A stretch of DNA of 64,000 nucleotides, taken from Lineus longissimus (taxonomy: Eukaryota > Nemertea > Pilidiophora > Heteronemertea > Lineidae). The notes beneath the pieces were generated by a model. It was not told the origin of the DNA and made no database searches. It worked only from the letters and a program-made list of their open reading frames with translations. The stretch's first letter is position 1; each line of letters begins with the position of its first letter. The stretch lies in assembly GCF_910592395.1 (NCBI RefSeq), contig NC_088312.1, positions 806,001-870,000 of the forward strand, read 5' to 3'. The position numbers and the translations under genes were made by a program. Below are positions 1 to 13,200 of this stretch, piece by piece.

Positions 1-366
1 TTAGACTATTTTATGTTTGCTGCACATCTGACTTATGAAACAACATGTTGAAACTGCCCATGAGCATGTAATTCCAAAAAAGTGAAAAACCTTATGAGAG
101 CAGTAATAAGTCCTTTTCTCAACTTCCCACTTGTCAGGTAAAGCTACTTATAACTATTTGAGTCCAACCCAACTCTTACTAGATGATATGTGGACATTTC
201 AGATCACAATAATAAGTAGGACTAATACCTATGAAGTGTTTATGTATTGGGAAGAATTGATTCTGTTAATAGTTTTCAACTGGCATTCTTGTTCAAAGGG
301 ACGCTAATGATTGACTGAAACCACTGAGATAGTCTCATCTGTTTTTGTTGTTGTTTATTGTAAATA
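1..366. other. AT-rich non-coding stretch, nothing recognised
   Basis: I see no open frame, RNA gene or repeat unit that I can support here. The segment ends at the TA dinucleotide that flanks the first pogo-like MITE. Confidence 0.5.
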
Positions 367-543
367 CAGTAGAACCTCTCTATTAAGGACACCCTCGAGA
401 CTGGCAAGTGCTGTCCTTAATACAGAGGTGTCCGCTAAGGGAGGTTAAATTGAATGGAAACAACCAATTTGGGACCAGACCTAGTGTCCTTAATTGAGAG
501 GTTGTTCTTAATAGAGAGGTGACCGCTAAGGGAGGTTCCACTG
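367..543. mobile_element. pogo/Tigger-like MITE, copy 1 (177 bp)
   Basis: Starts CAGTAGAACCTCTC and ends GGAGGTTCCACTG, so the termini are inverted repeats, and it is flanked on both sides by TA, the usual Tc1/mariner-pogo target duplication. The interior repeats the same terminus-like words (CTATTAAGGACACC, TTAATAGAGAGGTG) in opposite orientation. A second copy lies at 21725-21902 and a longer relative at 3363-3836. No transposase is encoded. Superfamily assignment rests on the CAG...CTG ends and TA duplication only. Confidence 0.75.
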
Positions 544-687
544 TATATTCTTGTAAGATTTGGTTCATACACTTACCATATGTATCTGCTAGATGAATTT
601 ATCGGAAACATTCCCTCCATGTATTTATTCGTAATAAAAATTTTTTATTCAAAACGCATCTTGTTATTTGATCCTGAGCCTTTTTTA

Positions 688-2125
688 TCTTTGACTGATC
701 AAACAACTGGAGATGGATGCATGATCACAAAGACATCACAACCAGTTTGTCTTTGACTGATCTAACAACTGGAGATGGATCATGATCACAAAGACGTCAC
801 AACCAGTTTGTCTTTGACTGATCTAACAACTGGAGATGGATCATGATCACAAAGACGTCACAACCAGTTTGTCTTTGACTGATCAAACAACTGGAGATGG
901 ATGCATGATCACAAAGACATCACAACCAGTTTGTCTTTGACTGATCAAACAACTGGAGATGGATCATGATCACAAAGACGTCACAACCAGTTTGTCTTTG
1001 ACTGATCAAACAACTGGAGATGGATCATGATCACAAAGACGTCACAACCAGTTTGTCTTTGACTGATCTAACAACTGGAGATGGATGCATGATCACAAAG
1101 ACGTCACAACCAGTTTGTCTTTGACTGATCAAACAACTGGAGATGGATGCATGATCACAAAGACGTCACAACCAGTTTGTCTTTGACTGATCAAACAACT
1201 GGAGATGGATCATGATCACAAAGACGTCACAACCAGTTTGTCTTTGACTGATCAAACAACTGGAGATGGATGCGCATGCATGATCACAAAGACGTCACAA
1301 CCAGTTTGTCTTTGACTGATCAAACAACTGGAGATGGATGCATGATCACAAAGACATCACAACCAGTTTGTCTTTGACTGATCAAACAACTGGAGATGGA
1401 TCATGATCACAAAGACGTCACAACCAGTTTGTCTTTGACTGAACTAACAACTGGAGATGGATGCGCATGCATGATCACAAAGACGTCACAACCAGTTTGT
1501 CTTTGACTGATCAAACAACTGGAGATGGATCATGATCACAAAGACGTCACAACCAGTTTGTCTTTGACTGATCAAACAACTGGAGATGGATCATGATCAC
1601 AAAGACATCACAACCAGTTTATCTTTGACTGATCAAACAACTGGAGATGAATCATGATCACAAAGACATCACAACCAGTTTGTCTTTGACTGATCAAACA
1701 ACTGGAGATGGATGCATGATCACAAAGACATCACAACCAGTTTGTCTTTGACTGATCAAACAACTGGAGATGGATCATGATCACAAAGACATCACAACCA
1801 GTTTGTCTTTGACTGATCAAACAACTGGAGATGGATCATGATCACAAAGACGTCACAACCAGTTTGTCTTTGACTGATCAAACAACTGGAGATGGATCAT
1901 GATCACAAAGACATCACAACCAGTTTGTCTTTGACTGATCAAACAACTGGAGATGGATCATGATCACAAAGACATCACAACCAGTTTGTCTTTGACTGAT
2001 CAAACAACTGGAGATGGATCATGATCACAAAGACGTCACAACCAGTTATCTTCAACTGACGTAACTGGAGACGGATGCATAATCACATTAAGATGTCACA
2101 ACCGGTTTGTCTTCGACTGATCTAT
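688..2125. repeat. 61-bp minisatellite, about 23 units
   Basis: Tandem repeat with a unit of about 61 bp, containing TGATCAAACAACTGGAGATG, ATCATGATCACAAAGACGTC and CACAACCAGTTTGTCTTTGA. Units differ mainly at one place: GGATCATG, GGATGCATG (+1) or GGATGCGCATGCATG (+7). They also differ by GACGTC versus GACATC and GATCAA versus GATCTA. The last one or two units (about 2040-2125) are degenerate. No open reading frame runs through the array, and the period is not a multiple of three. Confidence 0.9.
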
Positions 2126-3362
2126 GATGAGAACCTTTTTGTCAGTGAAGACAATACACTTGAAGACATCACTCTGTGCAAACACCATGTTGTTACTGTT
2201 AAGAGACATTACTCGGAGGACATCTTTAAATGTGAGACAACCAGATAACAATTTTTGCAAAAATGTGTAAAATATACTTTTTACTGCTGAATATGGTTTG
2301 AGAGGAATGCAGATAATGATTACGATCAAACGAAGGATTACAAGGGATGGTTTTTTACACGACATTGAGGTCTCGCAATGCGGCTGAGACTTCCACATTC
2401 CTGTATAGGGCCTACTCCTCAGCTCGACCCTCAAGCCTTGGATCCACTCTGCCGACCCTGACTCCGTTATACCAACGAGGGGAGGTAACGGATCAAGTGA
2501 CTACGACTCCAGCGCAGTCGCGTGACCACGTCGTTCTGCGCAACTGCCAACACAGTACTCCATATAATTGGATCCGTATACTCCTCGAATCACAGGTGCG
2601 AGAGGATACCAGAGTCATAGCGCTCGATCAGCCCAGAAATGATTGATTCACCCAACCTGAAAAAGTTTCACAACGACACGTTTACGTCCAAGTTGTACGT
2701 GTGTTTTCTGTAGGTTTTGTGGTGTCTGAGCGATCGCTAGTTGATTTGTTCGTTCTGATATCGTCAGGGGCCTGTGACACATCCGGGACATCATGGTGTA
2801 ATGACAATCTATGTTGGCAGAGAGAGTATCCTTTGATCTGCTTGGAGAATGCCACACATCATCACCGACAACACAAACACAAGGCAAGCGTATGAAAATA
2901 GTTTGTAATTTTTCTTACATTAAATTACTTTTCTATCTTGCAGTGTTATATGAACAACCCCACCCTGCAAAGCCCGGACACATGCTGTCCACCCAATCTC
3001 TGCCATGGGGACCATCACTTACTAGTGTCCTTTATAGTTATCCAAGGCCGCTCTGGGATGAAGCCCTCCAACAGTTACTCTAACTAAAAGAACCCCTGGT
3101 AAAGAGTATCCTGCGCAATGCGACAAAGCATTCACCACCGACTTATTCGACTGGAGCTGGGGGCATTTCACCCCAACGCAGAAAGATGTCGGAGACAGAT
3201 ACATTGTCTGAGTGCAGGATGTCCACCAGTTGCCCTATGATGTCCTAAGATCTCCTCGGTTCGACTTTAATCGAAACCTCTACCTGCAAATCTTATTTAC
3301 TGATATAGTCGCCAATGTCACGTGGAGATATAAAACTCGAACGGCCACAAAAAATTGGCCAA
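2126..3362. other. intergenic, no supported gene
   Basis: Short open frames occur on both strands between about 2350 and 3200, where GC content rises. None has a recognisable domain, a codon pattern or splice context that would make a convincing exon. A GC-richer patch at about 2380-2640 could be a decayed element, but I cannot name it. Confidence 0.4.
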
Positions 3363-3836
3363 CAGTAGAATCTCTCTTTTTTAGTGGATACCACTGACAA
3401 GCGATTTAGACACAACCTCTTGATATCAGGAACCATTGCAATGATAAAGACTAGTCCATATACTATAAGTGCATAATGGACCGATTTCATGATTAATATA
3501 TGTACTTCGTCATATTGCCCCAGCTGCGAATGCGCTCAAAATGTGAAAACGTTCAAAATGTGGAAATGACTTGCGTTTGGGTCCATTTCTTTGTAAATTG
3601 CAATGGTTCCTTACATTACAAGCCTTCTATTAGAATGATTTGAAGAACATTTTGTGTTGGATTAAGATGTGTTGAAAAGAGTAAGACATTATTGAGTTTA
3701 TTAATTGTCCTTATCTATGTGTCTAATAATAAACGCGGACCACTATACACCATGGCCTGTCAACGTTTTCTTTGCATGAAACATGTCACATAACTTATTT
3801 TGGAAGAGTCTGTTTTGAAAAAGAGAGGTTCTACTG
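3363..3836. mobile_element. non-autonomous element with pogo-MITE-like ends (474 bp)
   Basis: Left end CAGTAGAATCTCTCTTTTT and right end AAAAAGAGAGGTTCTACTG are inverted repeats of 19 bp with one mismatch. The outer CAGTAGAA-CTCTCT is the same as in the MITEs at 367 and 21725. The right side is followed by TA; the left flank reads AA, so the target duplication is decayed or the boundary is a base off. The interior has no coding capacity that I recognise. Confidence 0.55.
3697..3702 (-). promoter_or_regulatory. candidate poly(A) signal AATAAA, distal knottin exon
   Basis: AATAAA on the minus strand, about 355 nt past the stop codon of the distal terminal exon (4057-4249). It is the first good hexamer I see downstream. 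It lies inside the 474-bp repeat element, so use is inferred. Confidence 0.4.
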
Positions 3837-4056
3837 TATATCTCTAGTTAATACAGGGCTCAAAATATCTTCCGTGGTGAATTTGGCATTCTTCGGTAAA
3901 AGGAGCCTCAGAGAAGTGCAAAGTAAAGAAAGAAACTCAAACTCTCCTTTAAACAGTCCAATTCCAGCCCCATCTTCTTCATCAAATTACCTCTCTGAGA
4001 TCTTTTCAGCCCTGATACAATCATTAATTAAGAAAATCTTAAAAGACCCCCTCTTC

Positions 4057-4249
4057 TCATCGCCCCCATAACTTTCGCGTACATCTACAGTTTGATCCAA
4101 AAAAGTTGCATTTGCAGGCTAAGCGTTCGTTTGGGCAGCAGCTCCTCGTGGGGTTGGATGACCACGGATCACACCAGTCGTTCCAGCGTTTGCAGTTTCG
4201 TTTGTAGTAGTAAGCGTAATCGTTGTAGTAGTTTCTCGTCAAGGCCTGC
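4057..4249 (-). CDS. terminal exon B: Tyr-rich spacer plus amidated 8-Cys knottin
   Basis: The acceptor is ttctgcag at 4250 and upward, and the stop TGA is at 4057-4059. After the split codon the exon encodes a 15-residue spacer rich in Tyr (NYYNDYAYYY), a Lys-Arg site, then the mature peptide. The cysteine pattern is C-x6-C-x10-CC-x6-C-x-C-x6-C-x-C, typical of agatoxin-like inhibitor cystine knots with two C-x-C pairs. It ends Leu-Trp-Gly-Arg-stop, an amidation signal that would leave a Trp-amide. It shares the C-x-RW and CDP positions and the CRCT end with exon A, so the two exons are duplicates that diverged. It uses the same intron phase as exon A. Confidence 0.82.
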
Positions 4250-7200
4250 CTGCAGAACGGAAAACAACGACTGAGATTAACATTATGAAACCGCGTGTGG
4301 TACACTCGTTTAAACCAATTAGAGGTCTCTGGCTGCGATGAACCAGATAGCGCAATCCCTTGGGGTATCAAGTGACGTGCACTTCACGTGTGGGTTCTAC
4401 TCATTAGAAACTCCGATATTGACGGATTTAGCCTTTTCGATGCCTCATTATTTCGATCTACTCTTAAAGATAGGGTGATGAATGTTGGTTATCTAATTTA
4501 ACTAGCATGTTTAGAATAAAAAAGAAAAATGAAAATTCTTACATAACCAGTTTAGGGCTATATCAGCCACCCTGAAAGGTGTTTTGTGAGGAGTCCGTCA
4601 TTATGGCTCGTTATGAAAACAACCAACTTTCATTGTACGCTGTCTCATTATCCCAAGGAGACTCTACTAAGGCAGGGCGAGCGACTTTGGTGGGTGGAAA
4701 TGCTACATTAGGCCTTTTGGAGTCACTAGTCACCCTGGAGAATCAGCATCACATTTCCCGAGGGCAATTATCCTCGGTTCGAGGTAGGATTTCCCGGGAA
4801 TGTCGTCTCTACCAAGGAAATGTCCTAGGAAAATGTGGTGCTTATTCCCAAGAGGGTGCTGGTGCGTGTGCGGATTTGTGGTACACTGTGCATGTTTGGG
4901 GGCAAGGTCGGTGGGAAGGAACGAAGACACGCCTTTGTGACGTCACAGCATGGTTTATTTACCCTGGTTATTATGCGTATATGGTATCAAAGGAATGATA
5001 GAGAATACAATGAGAGAAGGCACGGTGTAATGAACACAATAGTGCTGGATTGAACGAAGCAGAACGGTCCTTTGTTTTGCCTTGAATCAGAACCCGAGTC
5101 TGAGAAAACCAAAGTACACGGTTGAGTCCTTTGTTTTTGCCTTGAGTGAAATGTTGACAAAACCAAAAATACCAGTCCTTTGTTATGCCTTGAATCAAAC
5201 TGTTATCAAACGTACTCGGGTAAAACTGAAGTTAATCCTTCGTTTGCTTTGAGGTACTGGTAGCTGAGTCAGATGTGAAACCAAAATAACGGCCAATTTC
5301 AAAGTTCTCACTTCGGGAAGTCACTTGTCGAGTGAATGCCATTGTTCAAAACTTTTACTGATTTACGACACGACAACAACGCACGTCCAGAACCACAGTG
5401 GCTCCACAAAAACCACAAATGAATACTTTTAAATTCTACTTTCCTTCGTGACCAAAGTTCGAATATTTCCGAATGGTTCCGAAAGTCAGTGTGCCGAGGT
5501 TAGCCGAACATGGTTCCCGTGCAGCGGCAGCTACCCCAGATGGAGCACTTGCAGTAGTACTTCTCGCAGCAGATGAAGTAGCCGTTTTTGCGACGGGGGT
5601 CACAGCTTTCACCCCAACGGCGGCACCGATTTTGTCTTGCAAGAAAAATGGGAGAAAATATCGGATTTTGTTGCAATTTTAGTTTTAAGGAGATTTCAGA
5701 CAACATCAGGGTAAAGAAGCGGATCATGACTGACGACTAAGACGGTACTATGAAGGGACACCAACAATCTCTCATCTTATGCCGACCAATTCGGGCAACA
5801 TGGACATCATTTCTGCCCATTGAAATGATGTCGATGCCTTGGTGAGCATAAAACGAACAACACTGAGCAAACACACGTTGTCATGTCTGAAGCAGTCGCT
5901 TGACTAATGAAAGAATCCGGACACATAACAATACGAAACCTTTGTACTGCACCTAAACGCTGACCACATGCATCCGAAAGAAGTACAAAGGATTGCGCTA
6001 TACAGTGTACCACCACCATAACTTCACATAAAGCAAATCAGAACATACTATAAAATGGTGAGACTCTTCTAAATAAGACAAACCAATGATTCACTTTGAA
6101 TAACGAAGTTCGCAATAACAAAACCTCAAGTAGACGTTTGGTCCGTGAGAACAAATGCTACTTTTCAGCGAAAAAGATTTTATTACAACGAAAAAAGATT
6201 TCAGTATCAATTTATTTAGTACTGCACTGAGCACTATGTGCGATGTGATATCGGCCTTAAACAAACATATCTTTGGTGCGTCTTATTTACAAGAACTCCG
6301 AAGTGAATATACAGTGACAGTATAATATTTCTATGATATAGGTCCATGTATATTTAAGTTGTGCGTTCTGTTCTCTCGCTGAAGATTTAGAGAAAAAAGA
6401 AAGATGCCATTTCTATCTTAGTGATCGCATAAGAAAGCTAAAGACGGAAGCAACCATAACTTTGACAGGCAACCACACTAAGAAGGAGGAGAAGTGTTGA
6501 AAGGGAACATGCCGTATCGCCACACAGCTTTATTATACCATAATCACGACGCAGAGCTGCTCTTCGTGGTGACAAATTGGAAACTCCTTTCCCACGTCAT
6601 GTCGTCCTTTGAAAACGCGGCGTAGTAATGGAGTGAATATGGGTTCGAATCCCCTACAAGCCGTGTTTGATGGATAGCATTTAGCACCATGTCATAACGG
6701 CAAGCGAATAAAACGACGACCACTAATTTCTCTCAAACTAAGGCGGCATTTCTGTGTTCTACCATTCCAGACATCCTGCCTTACCTTTTGGTTGCAGTTT
6801 TATAACTATCGAGCACACCTAGGAAGCTGCCATCGTCATCTTCACCTGCAAAATAAAATTGATGAAAAACATATCAATGCTCGACTGCCGACAATCATGC
6901 ACACGTACTGTCTTGTCCAAGAAGTAAATATATGTCAGGTACCGATACCTATTTCAATCAGACAACGTTGTCAATTCCCAGATTACATAAAGATAAATAA
7001 ATATGAGGTTTCTTATCCTTTCGTTTGTGTCTGTTCCGATATTGTCGTGGGCGTGCTGGATCCAACCACATGGCTTGCCAAAGGCTATTCCTTGAATCCA
7101 CCGAGACCAGTGTTCGTCACGTTACAATGGCACAACATGATACCTGCCACCCACTGGGTAATTCCAAGCCCCGAGACAAAAGTATTACACTCACCAGGAA

Positions 7201-10200
7201 GTTTGAAAAGTGTTAGAAACTAGAAATATGCGACAATAGTTGGTTGCTAACTTTATACGATATTTGGAGAGACAATAATATTTTGGGTGAAACACTATAA
7301 AGCTGGTCAATTCAAGAAACCTGCGACCGCTTCTCTATTGGTATGCAACAAAAGTCAACGATATGTCTCATAAAGATTCTCATCAAGAACCAGAGTTTCC
7401 TTTACAGAAAACGACTTTCCCCCTCTGAGAAAGCTGTGATTTTGTGGTATTTTGCTTGGTAACGGAACATGACTGAGTCTATACGCAGCGCAAAGAAACT
7501 GTTTCTTTCTTCCTTTGTATTGAAATATCACCGCTGGCGGGCTCTACCGTGATAAATACTGACAAAGACAGCTATCCCTTCGACACTGGTGGTATAATAC
7601 CAATGGATCCTAATCCGACTTCAGAATCATGATTTCGTCAAGAAAACTTAACTTAGCTTCATGACTTTGACCGATTTCATCGACATTGTATAGTTCACCT
7701 CAACCGGCCATGCAAGCCAGTTAGGATGTGTGGTTTAAAAACGTATAAAACGCGAGATTAGTCTTTGACAATTTTCTTGTACCGGTATTTCTCTACGAGT
7801 CAACGCGCTTGTATAAGATGCACTCCAGCCAATGACACCTCGACTTGGTCACCATGTTGTATAATTATTTACTTAGATTAATAAAATCCCATCGTATCAT
7901 GTCAGGACTTGTGCGTTGATCTTGTTGACCAAGCGACACTCCTGTCAACAGTAATGTAAAGGTCCAATGCTCGCTAATGCAGTCGGGAGGCAACTAATCA
8001 AAAACTTGACAGCAGAATCTTTGACCATTGGGCATCATGATACAGCAACAATTGACCGCATTATAAGAGACTTTTGGTAACAACTATGATTCAATCTTCT
8101 TGTAAACATGTATCTGCCGTTCTGGCCGTGTGGTCTGTGGGCGACGGCATTGGACCCAGTTTGTGATATCATGCTAAAAACTTCACAACGATCAAAATAT
8201 CAAATATCTCTGTAAAGTGTTACGGGCGGTCAATATGATTGATGGTAACTGTATATGCGGGCTTTTGTATTGTACAAGTGCTGTCTCAAAGCACTTTACA
8301 TTCATTCCTTTGCCCAATCCAGAAACCAAGAAGAGGACATTCTGCGTTACTCTAGCCACTTTAGGCCAGCTGAAAGTACATGTATCGAGGAAACGAGAAA
8401 AAGGACTTGGCAAGGCAAACTTATTTATGCCAAAACTATATCAGTTTATACAGAAAAGGTATACCCGGTATATAGAGAACTACATACTTTTCAAAACACA
8501 GTAAAGAAACAAACGTGTCTTCTTTGATAGTATTAAGCAGGGCTTCCTGAACAAAGACTTGTGGTTGCTGTGGTGGCAAAGCTACCGTAAAAGACCGACT
8601 GCTTGCTGGTCGTGGGCAGATGATGCCAGGGGCAACCACGCGTGGGAAGACTACCGCTGGCTAGCCTTTAAGAACCAAGATCAAATAGCGTTGATCAAGT
8701 TAGCATTTCCCAGCCTTAGATCATCGTGCCGAAGTTTTTTTCTTAAGACAACTGTGGATCCGATATTTTAACGTCCTAGAATGGGTAGAATATCTAGAAG
8801 GTCATTCATTTAGTGTTGAGATGCGTCATGCAGTGTTTAGGCAAGCCATCGAAAATGCATCTCGGTAGCATGTGCAAATAAGGCAATTCAACTCTTCCAT
8901 CAAAACTGAATAGGCAGCTGTTAAATTGGCGTCAGAATTGATCGGAGTAGCGACAGGCAAGAATGGAAGGTAATCTTCCAATATCTAACTTAATATTTTG
9001 ACGCCCACAAGCCAATAACAGTCCTGTTATCATCTGTAATCTGGAATATATAGCCTTCCTGTGCTCCACAATTCGTACACGTATACTTCGGGATTGTTAG
9101 GATGCACTAGGCAAGACCACATAACAATTTGGTGGAAAATTACATGCCTGGTTTGAAAATAGTAGAAATTGACACAAGTCCTCATGATTGCTCACAGGCA
9201 TTTATGTACGATTGTAAGAACACGCTTACATATACACGTTTATACTAAGTCCCATAATGCCAATGATGAGACGGACTACATTATTAGAACTTTCAAATTC
9301 AAACGAGCGAGTATATTTAAGTTTCAGGGGGCACTGCATGCTCAGCTGCCATCCATACACTTCGACCATTACGTTGCCATTTCCATGTTATGTAATGGAA
9401 CATAATTGCATTAGCCCAACATACAAACTTGTCGATTTCATAATTGCGTAAATCCATTTCTACTCCCATTTCGTCAAGAAATTATGTACATGTATTCCCA
9501 TTCAAAATTGCCAAAAGTGACAATTTGTGTAATGTGAACTTCTGCGCAGTTTTGAAAAGTTGTTTTCGACTAGCCAATATCGTGTAATGTCGTTCTCAAT
9601 CATTCTGGGATATTAGTTTGAGACGATGTTAAAACGCATTTTTTTGACACTCATGTCCTGTTTACCAATGTATAATTTAGTTTTGTATCTCTTGTTTGTT
9701 TCAAGCGAAAGTAGTGCGCCCACCGGAAATAATCACCTCCCTGGAGACTCACCATATTCTGCCTGCCCGCTTATTTTTGGATGGCCGAACAAAATTGCAT
9801 TTTGTACAAAATAAACTTTGGAATATACATTAATAAAACTTTGGAATATCCATTAATATTGCCAGTAATTGCCAGTTATTATGATGGACGCCGGTGAAAT
9901 GTTTGCGGCAACTATCAATAGAGTTGACTCTCAGGGTGACCAAACACCCGTCCCGGTGTGCAAGGGATAGTAGTCCTAGGGTTGATAGTCCGTGTAACAA
10001 TAGCCCGCATTGCTAAATGTTTTGGTTAGGGTTAGCGGTACAATAGATCATGCTGCTTAATTGGTCAAATACAATGCTACCGGACTATGACTCCAGGGGG
10101 ACTATATCCGCTGTCACACCGGTCGTGCTTGCTTGCTGCAGCGCTAGTTGTAATAGGAAGACAAGGCTGCATATCGCCACTCCCCTATGAGGCCTACAAG

Positions 10201-13200
10201 TAGACTGAGAGTGTGGCAGAGAGACAGCCCGTGCCTATCTTCTGATAAGACTTGACCATTTTCTTGGGCCACAAAATCGATGACCCGCTCCCAAATTACG
10301 CATTTCATACTTCAATGCCTGTATCTGCGGAACCATTTAACGTTCAACATAGTGATATCCAATGGCGATTTCACCGAAATCGGATAAGCGTTGTTATCGA
10401 TGGCACGGATATGGTCACGTCTGGCAATCCCGTGCAAAGCGCCACAAGTCCACCTACAATCCATTAACGAGTGGTTAATTAATGATAGATAAAAGATACA
10501 GCTGACAAGTGCTAAGGCGACACGATACGTGGCCTCACGACTGAATAATTTAGCACACCCTTTAGCTGAACTTCTGAGGACCAGTATCCTGCATGGCAAC
10601 CCATGCCATGATGGTCACAAATCGTATCGCGTAAGTATTACGTATGCCGGCAGTGAATTAGTCAGAGGTAAAAGAGTTCAGGTGCAGACATTGATCCAGT
10701 CTCTATAAAATTGACGGTCGTGCTGTGGACCAGGCATAGCTGGTACCAGCTCAGTGATAGGGATGAGCAAGACTCACAACTCGCTGGTCTTAATCTGCTT
10801 GAACACGATATGTCCATCTATATTTGGCTAACTCACTGAACAAAGGCTGTCCATGAAAGATACCAGTAAAAATAATGACCTTCTAAACCACGTATTCTTT
10901 CTCATCAGAGGATACTGCGTTGAAAGTATTCTCAGCTTTCATCCCTGCTGGATGAGTCGTTTCACAGGTAGTGTCTAAGCCTATGTCTCTATCATAAATG
11001 AAGCGGCCATTAAGCCCCACCTTGGATCTTTTTCAGGCTCAGCCGAGATCACTCCTTACCCGTCCTGAAATTGGTTGCCAAATGTGGTGCTTTTATTTTT
11101 TTCTCATATCGCCTTAACTAGTTCACGCCGAGAGCTAATGACCTTCACCTGATGAAAACGTATTTTATGACGTAGCTACTGCACAAAGGTCCTGTGATGA
11201 CCGCCATACTACGGCACGTCTCTCTGTGATTGAGCCTGAGCAATACTCTACATGCGCATTTTTCTTCATTCTCCCGAGACTTCAAATCCATCAAGATCGT
11301 GAGAAGCGAAGTACAATTTGTCATAACCAATTTACTCTCGTCTGGCATTCATTGTGTGCCAAACCCTTGTCCGAGCAAATTAATGAATGTTGCATGGAGA
11401 TATCCTTTACATGTTTACCCTTGACCAACCCTTAAGATATGTCCACACGGGACATGATTATCCGGCCAGGAGGACTCCGCGGGATGCAATAGAGAAAGTT
11501 CGGAATTAGGACCAGCGAATTTTGTTCAGGAGCGATATTTGTCGCCGCGACCTGCCTGCGATCATGATCGAACTCTGCCCTGTAATCTGATTGTTGGTTG
11601 GTTTCCATTGGACTTTTTTTGCACGGAACCGTCATCATAACGTCTCGTTACGGCATTGTGGTCATTAACAAAACAACGTTGATATAATGAAATTATTCGT
11701 TAATGCAACTAAAAGGGTTTTACAAACAGAACAAGCCATCAAACGATGTATAATTGAGACTTTATTATCTCAGAAATGCTAGTCGGTGTGTACGTGCACC
11801 GCATAACTCGACGCGAATGCTTTTTGGTGTTAAAGCAGATTGATGAATTTCGGACAGAAGTGAGAGATAATCATGAGAATGAGTTTTAGCTTCCATTAGT
11901 CTAAATGCCTGCATGACATTAAGATCCCTCGAGTACACTTTGTGCAGTTTGAAGTCAGATGTACTGACACTACATGACAGTAGGAAAAAGATAGCTAAGC
12001 TCGCACAGATATGTTATCTGGTTATGCCATAATAGTCCCCCGCCGGTTTTTTTTGGGCGAACACGGCAAGAGACAGACAAGAGAAACACCACGATTGATC
12101 TGGAACAGTTGCGTGTTGATTGGGTGTCGAGTCCCACATCCTCGATAAGCTCGTGAGTTATCGACACGGTTATCTAAACTTCAATGAACGGCCGAAAGCT
12201 CAGTCAGACGATGGTATAACTCACTGAAAACACTTCAAACCTCATGCCTATATATCACACTGAAGCTCTAATATATCGGTCCATATCCCCTACGAGGATA
12301 TTATTTCTGAACCTTTTCCAAATCATCAGCAACAACAAATGGAAAAAGGACGCAACCGCCAATTACCGCCAATTACCGAGAATCCATTAGCTTTTTGAAG
12401 GTAACATATCCCTTGTAAGTGATGCGAAACCGGATGTAAGTGTGAACCATGATGCGGCCAATGGACATGGTGGTTGTCACAAAGGTATAAAAATACTACG
12501 GATAAAGACTTGGCCCTTTGGTGTTTATTTAGTTCCAGCGAATCTCAGCTTCTTAAACGCCTTTCTATGCTAAGTTTATTGCCAATGATATCAATGATCA
12601 AATATGCTATAAAAAGTTCACTTGTTACCGCAAGAGCATTAAGCCAGTTTTCTTGCCGCTGTGTCAAACGCAGGTGATAGATTATCATTATCGTCATGAC
12701 TTGATTGTAAGTCCTATCTGGTCATGTCATCTTGATGTCCTCCCTATTAAATGCCACGCCAATCGTGGGGTGCCGGGGGTGTGCAGTACTCGGCGACTTA
12801 AATGTTAGGGCGGAATGACTTTCAATATCAAAATAGTATTTGCCTCTGAGAGTATTCATCCGTCTAATTCAATGACTGGCCGTCCGTATGAAGGTATGAA
12901 GTCGTCTTTAGGCAGTCCTTCTTCATCCTCGACCTTGTCTTGGTGGTCTCCCGAGTCATTGGCTGTCGCTGCAAGACAAACCGGTTTGCTGTGTTCAAGA
13001 GTTCTGAGGCATTTCTTGCCATCCTCTACAACATCACTTTAGGCAGTTCGCCAAGTATTGGACATGTGCAGCGACGGATAACAACTAAGGGTTGCACGGT
13101 TTTGTATTAAGTCGGCGATAATCTATGAGTGCGCTGGCGTTTTTATAAACCCTTGAAAGTATGGATATGGGATATCTTATGCGGGTGACAGGTGACCTTT

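Noticed and set aside
688-2125. CRISPR array
   Set aside because: Repeats are contiguous 61-bp units without unique spacers, in an animal genome.
2347-2646. 99-codon plus-strand ORF after the minisatellite
   Set aside because: GC-rich patch with no domain or splice context. Possibly decayed mobile DNA, but not nameable.
6600-6670. tRNA gene
   Set aside because: A B box is present, but there is no A box, no proper T-stem and no acceptor stem.
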